From NCBI GenBank assembly GCA_004348925.1, contig RCMX01000002.1:368259-432258 (forward strand): a DNA stretch of 64,000 nt, in the 5' to 3' direction. Below, piece after piece: positions 59,433 through 64,000 of the stretch. The DNA comes from Actinomycetota bacterium (lineage in GTDB: Bacteria > Actinomycetota > Coriobacteriia > Anaerosomatales > Anaerosomataceae). How positions within the stretch are numbered: position 1 is the first letter of the stretch; each line of letters starts with the position of its first letter. The notes below the pieces were generated by a model, which saw only the letters and a program-made list of their open reading frames with translations, had not been told where the DNA came from and ran no database searches. A program made the position numbers and the translations under genes.

Positions 59433-60737
59433 ATGCCGATCTGGAACGCCGAGTACGAATCCATGCCAAGAGATGAGCTTGCCGCGCTTCAGCTGAGGCG
59501 ATTGCAGGCTACTGTCGATTGGGTGTACGAGCGCGTCCCGTTCTACAGGGATGCCCTTGATGCCGCCGGTGTTCGCCCGCGTGACATCCGCTCGCTCGAA
59601 GACGTACGTCGCCTGCCGATGACGGACAAGACGGCGCTGCGCGACACATACCCGTACGGGATGTTCGCGGTCCCGCTCGAGCAGGTCGTCCGCGTGCACA
59701 GCTCGTCGGGAACGACAGGCAAGCCGATCGTGGTCGGATACACGAAGGGTGACCTCAACACGTGGTCAGAGCTCACGGCGCGGATCGCCTCCGCAGCAGG
59801 CGTGACGGCTGCCGATCGGGTGCAGATGGCGTTCCTCTACGGCATGTTCACCGGCGGATGGGGCATGCACTACGGCATCGAACGTGTTGGCGCGACGGTG
59901 TTTCCTGCGGGTGCCGGGAACACCGAACGACAGCTCTTGATGATGCAGGACTTCGGTACCACTGCACTCGTATGCACCCCGAGCTACGCGCTCTACATCG
60001 CGGAAGTGGCCGAGAAGGCCGGAATCGATGTCCGCGCGCTCCCACTGCGCGTGGGACTCTTCGGCGGGGAGCCCTCGGGCGAGGGCATGCGCGAGGAGAT
60101 CGAGAAGCGCCTGGGAATTCTTGCCACCGACAACTACGGACTCTCCGAGGTCATGGGACCGGGCGTCTCCGGGGAGTGTGAACACCAATGCGGCTTGCAC
60201 ATGGCCGAGGACCACTTCCTGTTCGAGGTCGTCCATCCCGAAACCGGCGAACCTGTCGCAGAAGGGGAGGAGGGCGAACTCATCATCACGACGCTGACCA
60301 AAGAGGCCTTTCCGGTGCTCCGGTATCGAACGCACGACCTCACCGTGATCGACACTTCGATCTGCGCCTGCGGACGTACGCTCGCGCGCATGCGCAAGGT
60401 TCGTGCGCGAACCGACGATATGCTGATCATACGCGGGGTCAATGTGTTCCCGTCCCAGATCGAGGACGTGCTCTTCAAGATCGAGGGTGTGCAGCCGCAC
60501 TATCTGATCGTTATCGACCGCGACGGAGCAATGGACGACATCGAGGTTCGAATCGAGGTCGCCGAGGAGATATTCTCGGATGTGATGGCGGATATGGTCG
60601 CGTTCACCAAGAACGTAGCCGAGCGCATCTACGCGGTCATCGGGCTCCATGCCCGGGTGCGGTTGGTAGAAGCTGGTACTATAGAGCGAACCGCCGGCAA
60701 GGCGAGGCGCGTTGTGGACAACCGCCGGACGGAGTAG
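59433..60737 (+). CDS. paaK: Phenylacetate-CoA ligase-like AMP-forming enzyme (copy 2)
   Basis: The 434-aa protein is homologous to the 36.6-kb copy (same length and motifs). [17 protein letters not shown] lies near 90, YGLSEVMGPGVSGEC near 232 and [22 protein letters not shown] near 324. Located after ior and liv genes, it probably activates an imported or released arylacetate to its CoA ester. In reverse it could conserve energy from the IOR product. The ATG follows AGGGGGAAG. Confidence 0.92.
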   Translation: MPIWNAEYESMPRDELAALQLRRLQATVDWVYERVPFYRDALDAAGVRPRDIRSLEDVRRLPMTDKTALRDTYPYGMFAVPLEQVVRVHSSSGTTGKPIVVGYTKGDLNTWSELTARIASAAGVTAADRVQMAFLYGMFTGGWGMHYGIERVGATVFPAGAGNTERQLLMMQDFGTTALVCTPSYALYIAEVAEKAGIDVRALPLRVGLFGGEPSGEGMREEIEKRLGILATDNYGLSEVMGPGVSGECEHQCGLHMAEDHFLFEVVHPETGEPVAEGEEGELIITTLTKEAFPVLRYRTHDLTVIDTSICACGRTLARMRKVRARTDDMLIIRGVNVFPSQIEDVLFKIEGVQPHYLIVIDRDGAMDDIEVRIEVAEEIFSDVMADMVAFTKNVAERIYAVIGLHARVRLVEAGTIERTAGKARRVVDNRRTE

Positions 60738-60764
60738 GCGTTCGCGGCTGACTGGAGGAATCGG

Positions 60765-61307
60765 GTGTCCCAGGGTGTGACCATCGCTCTGATCGTCGTC
60801 GTGGCCTTGCTCGTCGTCGCGGGCCTGGTCGTCGCCGGCATCTTCCTGTGGCGACGCACGGTGCGTCGCTATGTGGTCACCCTTATCGGGAAGCGCGAAG
60901 GTGTGCAGGCAGCGTTCAAGACCGTGGAGAACCTCGTGGGAGCGCTGTCAAAGGCGACCGACGGGGAGTTGGTCGCTTTCGCCCTCGACGCCTCGGCCGA
61001 GCAGCGCAAGACGCTCGAGGAGGTCGCGGATCAGATGGGCATACTGGCCGACGAGCTTGCGACCATGCCTCTGCCGAAGGATCTGTACGATGCCGCGAAT
61101 GAACTCGCTGATGCGGCCAGTGAGCTGATGCGACAAACGGGCGGTCTCACCGGCAAAGAGGGCATCGAAGCCCTCGATGCGCTCGCAGAGATCGATCTTG
61201 GACGCGTTCGAACACATGTCGATGAGGGCGTCCGCCTTCTCGGCGAGCAGGCGGAGCGCTACGACGTTGATGACACGGCAGTATACGGAGGCGGTCTGTA
61301 CATCTAG
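60765..61307 (+). CDS. Membrane-anchored hypothetical protein, 180 aa
   Basis: GTG 60765 follows GGAGGAA. An N-terminal membrane helix (VTIALIVVVALLVVAGLVVAGIFLW) anchors a helical cytoplasmic domain (about residues 35-180) rich in Ala/Glu/Leu. Segments are KREGVQAAFKTVENLVGAL, LEEVADQMGILADEL, LYDAANELADAASELM and EALAEID-type heptads. No catalytic motif is seen. The gene may be part of the same transcript as paaK (28-nt gap). Confidence 0.75.
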   Translation: MSQGVTIALIVVVALLVVAGLVVAGIFLWRRTVRRYVVTLIGKREGVQAAFKTVENLVGALSKATDGELVAFALDASAEQRKTLEEVADQMGILADELATMPLPKDLYDAANELADAASELMRQTGGLTGKEGIEALDALAEIDLGRVRTHVDEGVRLLGEQAERYDVDDTAVYGGGLYI

Positions 61308-61332
61308 GCCGGCGGTCGAAGGAGGGGACAGC

Positions 61333-61767
61333 ATGACGCAATCGCGGCCGATAGGCACCGATGAGCTTGCGCGTCTCGGTCGGCGACTTGGTGCGTGGGT
61401 GCTGCTCGTCATCCTTGTCTTCATCGCCTACAGCTGGTACAGCGACTACAGAGGCGCCGCCAGGAGCGTTCCCACCGCAGGGACGAGTAGGGAGACCACG
61501 CAGTCTGCCGAGCCGACCGAGGGTGCGGACCCGAGCGGGGAGGGGAGCACGACGGACAGCGCGACGACACCCGTCGTCATCGTGATGACAGAGGGGCTGA
61601 ACCTGCGAGCGAAGCCGATGACCAGCTCCGATGTCATCAAGAAGCTGAAAAGGGGCACGGCGCTGGAACTGCTCGAAACGGCGAACGGCTGGTATCGGGT
61701 ACGCGATGATGCGGGCGATGAAGGCTGGGTCGCGGCGGGCGGCAACTATACCGAACTGTCCAAGTGA
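61333..61767 (+). CDS. Membrane-anchored bacterial SH3-domain protein
   Basis: ATG 61333 follows GGAGGGG. The 144-aa product has a membrane helix (LGAWVLLVILVFIAYSWY), a Ser/Thr/Glu-rich linker, and a C-terminal SH3b domain (TEGLNLRAKPMTSSDVIKKLKRGTALELLETANGWYRVRDDAGDEGWVAA over 86-135). SH3b domains bind peptidoglycan or cell-surface ligands. It is probably exposed outside the membrane. It has a 26-nt spacing from the preceding gene. Confidence 0.85.
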   Translation: MTQSRPIGTDELARLGRRLGAWVLLVILVFIAYSWYSDYRGAARSVPTAGTSRETTQSAEPTEGADPSGEGSTTDSATTPVVIVMTEGLNLRAKPMTSSDVIKKLKRGTALELLETANGWYRVRDDAGDEGWVAAGGNYTELSK

Positions 61768-61784
61768 TAGTGGGAGGGACCTCG

Positions 61785-62102
61785 ATGGGGCGCAAGGTCA
61801 TCGGAAGCGCAGGGGAGTTCTACAGACTGCGTGTGAAGCACGTCGACGAGGGCGACTCCCCTGATCTTGAATGGCGCGAGGACATCCTGTGGCGTCGACC
61901 TCCCTCAGAGCGGCTTGCCGAGGAAGAGGTGTATCGCGTTGAGGCGGTCGAATTCGACAACGATGACGCCGTCACGGTTCTGGCGCGGTTCGGCTCACAA
62001 GACGAAGCATACTCGTGGCTTGAGGCTGCAGAAGACGATCTCGGCGAGATGACCAACACGGAGTTTGAAGACGCGTACTTCCCGCAACCCTCTGAACGGT
62101 GA
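61785..62102 (+). CDS. Hypothetical acidic protein, 105 aa
   Basis: ATG 61785 follows GGAGGGA; the GTG at 61764 is less likely. The small soluble protein contains EFYRLRVKHVDEGDSPDLEWREDILWRRPPSE, then EEVYRVEAVEFDNDDAVTVLARFGSQDEAYSWLEAAEDDL and EDAYFPQ. It is acidic, with a repeated E/D-rich beta pattern. I do not recognise it. It closes the run begun at paaK and lies just before a gap with a promoter. Confidence 0.7.
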   Translation: MGRKVIGSAGEFYRLRVKHVDEGDSPDLEWREDILWRRPPSERLAEEEVYRVEAVEFDNDDAVTVLARFGSQDEAYSWLEAAEDDLGEMTNTEFEDAYFPQPSER

Positions 62103-62199
62103 CGCCCGGGGCGTCTCTCCGTCGTCTCAAACGTCTACCGGCAGTGGATGCCGATTCCGCGGTCTCGTTCGACAGGGTGTCGGTGGGCAAATAGTGAAC

Positions 62200-62230
62200 T
62201 TGACATAAGATGTATTATCCGGCGTACAAC
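62200..62230 (+). promoter_or_regulatory. Possible promoter of unknown transcript
   Basis: A perfect -35 TTGACA (62200-62205) is followed after 18-19 nt by GTACAA/TACAAC, a fair -10. The stretch between them (ATAA-GATGTA-TTAT) is AT-rich with weak symmetry. Confidence 0.4.
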
Positions 62231-62331
62231 GCGTGGTTGACCACGATGAGCGTGGGAACGGATCGGGACACGGCAGTCGCATCCTACCAGGTGCATCGCT
62301 GCAGTCAGAGACACGCCTGACGCAGATGAAG

Positions 62332-62369
62332 CGGCCCCGGACCGCGTCGTCATGCGCAGCCCGGGGCCG
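62332..62369 (-). terminator. Hairpin downstream of uraA
   Basis: A 9-bp stem (CGGCCCCGG / CCGGGGCCG) encloses a 20-nt loop. It sits 62 nt beyond the uraA stop on the minus strand and could stop that transcript, or one from the + strand promoter upstream. There is no clean T-tract. Confidence 0.5.
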
Positions 62370-62430
62370 TCAGTATCGAGCGCGCGTGCCGCGCTTCGCA
62401 GCCCGGCACGCGGTCACTCCTGCGGGACTC

Positions 62431-63741
62431 CTACTTCTCGGCAGCCGCTGCCTCGGCTTGCAGCTCACCGCTGAAGTCCGGTGACTCGACCATCAGCCCT
62501 TCGGATTCCTTCGGAAGGATAAGGTTGAGGATGATCCCCAGCAGTGTCGCGGCAGCCATGCCTGGGAGCACGTAGTCGCCGATCGGAATGACGGTGCCCG
62601 TGCTCTCCATGCCGATGCCGATGACCAACACGACGCTCGACAGGATCAGGTTGCGGCTATGGCTGTAGTCGATGCCGCTCTCAACCAGGAGCCTGAGGCC
62701 GGAACTCGCGATGAGACCGAACAGCAGAAGCGAGATGCCGCCCATGACCGGGACCGGTATCGACTGTATGAGGAACTTGAGCTTCGGCACGAAGCCGCCG
62801 ATGAAGAAGGCCAGTGCACCTGCCCACCAGAACACCTGCGTGGCGTACACCTTGGTCACGGCCATGACGCCGATGTTCTCGGCGTAGGTAGTGGACGGCG
62901 TGCCACCTACCATCGCTGACAGAGCAGTCGCGAGACCATCGCCTGCGAGAGACTCGGGCAGCATCGGTGTGAAGTCCTTGCCGACGATCTCATTGACGAC
63001 CAGGAGGTGTCCGATGTGTTCGATGATGACGACGAATGCGACCGGGGCGATGATGAGGATCGCGCCGAAGTCGAACTTCGGATACGTGAGGGTCGGAAGA
63101 CCGATCCAGGCAGCCTCCATGACCGGTTTGAAATCGACCATGCCCATCGGGATGGCGATCAGATAGCCGGCGATGATGCCGAGCAGGATCGGAATGGTCG
63201 CCATGAAGCCCTTGAAGTAGCTCGAGAAGATGATGGCTGCGGCCAGCGTGGCCAGAGCGAGCAACAGGTTCTTGATGGCAAAAGCGTCACCGGCACCCTT
63301 CGTAGCCATGCCGACAGCAACGCCGGCGAGACCGAGGCCGATGACGATGACGACCGCACCGACCAGCGCGGGTGGCAGCACCTTATTGAGCCAACCGGTC
63401 CCGAACGCTTTGATGAGCAGCGCGACGACGACGTAGACCAGACCGGCGACGACGAGGCCTCCAAGCGCCTGCGGGATGCCCTTGGTGGTCGCTACGGCGA
63501 TGATCGGGCCGATGAAGGCGAACGACGACCCCAGATAGCTTGGAATCTTGCCGCGCGTCAGCAGCAGGTACAGAATCGTGCCAGCGCCGGAGGTCATGAT
63601 GGCGACCGACGGGTCGAGACCGGTGAGAAGCGGGACGAGCACCGTCGCGCCGAACATGGCCATCAAGTGCTGGAACGCCAAGGGAACGGCCTGAAGGAGC
63701 GGAAGCTTCTCGTCGGTTTGAATCTCTCTGCGATCAGACAT
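62431..63741 (-). CDS. uraA: Uracil/xanthine permease (NCS2/SLC23 family)
   Basis: The 436-aa protein has about 14 membrane helices. PLAFQHLMAMFGATVLVPLLTGLDPSVAIMTSGAGTILYLLLTRGKIPSYLGSSFAFI (residues 21-78) is the UraA signature, with HLL and EHIGHLL around 255-261 (substrate-contact region). GLIASSGLRLLV and a late QxxxG-like stretch follow. It imports uracil (or another nucleobase) by proton symport. It starts 10 nt after the stop of the upstream permease, so they form an operon. Confidence 0.93.
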   Translation of the reverse strand: MSDRREIQTDEKLPLLQAVPLAFQHLMAMFGATVLVPLLTGLDPSVAIMTSGAGTILYLLLTRGKIPSYLGSSFAFIGPIIAVATTKGIPQALGGLVVAGLVYVVVALLIKAFGTGWLNKVLPPALVGAVVIVIGLGLAGVAVGMATKGAGDAFAIKNLLLALATLAAAIIFSSYFKGFMATIPILLGIIAGYLIAIPMGMVDFKPVMEAAWIGLPTLTYPKFDFGAILIIAPVAFVVIIEHIGHLLVVNEIVGKDFTPMLPESLAGDGLATALSAMVGGTPSTTYAENIGVMAVTKVYATQVFWWAGALAFFIGGFVPKLKFLIQSIPVPVMGGISLLLFGLIASSGLRLLVESGIDYSHSRNLILSSVVLVIGIGMESTGTVIPIGDYVLPGMAAATLLGIILNLILPKESEGLMVESPDFSGELQAEAAAAEK

Positions 63742-63751
63742 ACTGCTCCCC

Positions 63752-64000
63752 TTAGCCTGCGACGACGAGCTTCTGGATGGCGGGCAGGATGAAGCTGACG
63801 ATGAAGGCGACGCTTACGATCCACATGAGCCAGTGGACTTCCTTGGCCTTTCCGTGGAACACCTTGATAAGGACGTAGCTGATGAAGCCGAGCCCGATGC
63901 CGTAGCTGATGTTGTACGTGAGCGGGATGCCGACGATCGTCAGGAACGCAGGGAACGCTTCTTCGAAGTCAGTCCACGGGATATCCCGCACGCTCCCCAT
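63752..64000 (-). CDS. AzgA-like guanine/hypoxanthine permease, C-terminal fragment
   Basis: The window ends inside this gene, leaving the final 82 residues. GSVRDIPWTDFEEAFPAFLTIVGIPLTYNISYGIGLGFISYVLIKV and VHWLMWIVSVAFIVSFILP match the last membrane helices of the AzgA branch of NCS2 permeases. It probably imports hypoxanthine, guanine or adenine and is co-transcribed with uraA. The rest lies outside the window. Confidence 0.85.
   Translation of the reverse strand: MGSVRDIPWTDFEEAFPAFLTIVGIPLTYNISYGIGLGFISYVLIKVFHGKAKEVHWLMWIVSVAFIVSFILPAIQKLVVAG

Larger units (their letters stand above)
62103..62430. other. Intergenic region, 328 bp
   Basis: Between two convergent genes lie an isolated promoter-like sequence (62200-62230), a perfect hairpin CGTGGT-TG-ACCACG (62232-62245) and a GC-rich hairpin (62332-62369). 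No protein-coding gene is convincing. A short transcript could be made here. Confidence 0.5.

Overview
The window is 64 kb of GC-rich, densely coding bacterial chromosome. Short intergenic gaps, frequent GTG/TTG starts and 1-8 nt gene overlaps are seen throughout. Marker genes point to Actinomycetota: an MihF-type integration host factor, an RsiG-like anti-sigma protein, an FHA/MerR pair beside glycine-cleavage genes, and heliorhodopsin. Ferredoxin-dependent 2-oxoacid and indolepyruvate oxidoreductases, rubrerythrin and a six-heme cytochrome suggest an anaerobe of the Coriobacteriia (OPB41/Anaerosomatales-like). That placement is inference; no rRNA gene is present.

Layout. 0-7.2 kb: end of mihF, gmk, rpoZ, thiI, a queuosine-tRNA mannosyltransferase homologue, then a PadR-controlled envelope/ABC-exporter operon with a recognisable operator. 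7.2-18.8 kb: rubrerythrin (-), a GGDEF/HD-GYP c-di-GMP protein, a transglutaminase-like lipoprotein (-), an NapH-type Fe-S membrane protein, a fucose-isomerase-like protein, korBA (-), coaBC and an M23 peptidase. 18.9-24.5 kb: tRNA-Pro(GGG) followed by an accessory-looking segment enclosed by two identical terminator hairpins. It holds a DsbA-like protein with a winged-helix tail, a lipoprotein, an unknown basic protein, a heliorhodopsin, a DUF5996 protein and a bacterial UBP-type zinc finger. 24.6-26.1 kb: small stress/membrane genes (Lmo0937-like, YggT, CsbD). 26.1-36.6 kb: ABC-F ATPase (-), hexaheme cytochrome, mltG, corA, a CDP-alcohol phosphatidyltransferase, a nucleotidyltransferase/phosphomannomutase fusion and a VanW protein. 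36.6-41 kb: a first paaK-ACT pair, a degenerate GGDEF protein and a pilin-like gene (both -), and a D,D-carboxypeptidase. 41-48 kb: gcvT-gcvH-gcvPA-gcvPB-lplA, then rsiG-like, an unknown gene, FHA and MerR. 48-52 kb: nuclease-like protein, hpt, K+ channel, apt, NlpC/P60 hydrolase. 52-60.7 kb: one run iorA-iorB-ACT-livKHMGF-paaK, which reads as import and oxidative catabolism of aromatic or branched amino acids. 60.7-64 kb: three small unknown proteins, then a nucleobase permease pair (-).

How the parts may work together. The ior/liv/paaK run plus korAB would feed reduced ferredoxin and acyl-CoA thioesters into energy metabolism. The glycine cleavage system with its own lipoate ligase provides C1 units. 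Two GGDEF-family proteins and the RsiG-like protein suggest c-di-GMP control of a WhiG/FliA-type sigma factor. The most unusual locus is the heliorhodopsin segment, where a photoreceptor sits with a thiol-disulfide protein, a DUF5996 protein and a UBP zinc finger in a probably anaerobic lineage. No transposase, integrase, phage gene or CRISPR array was found.
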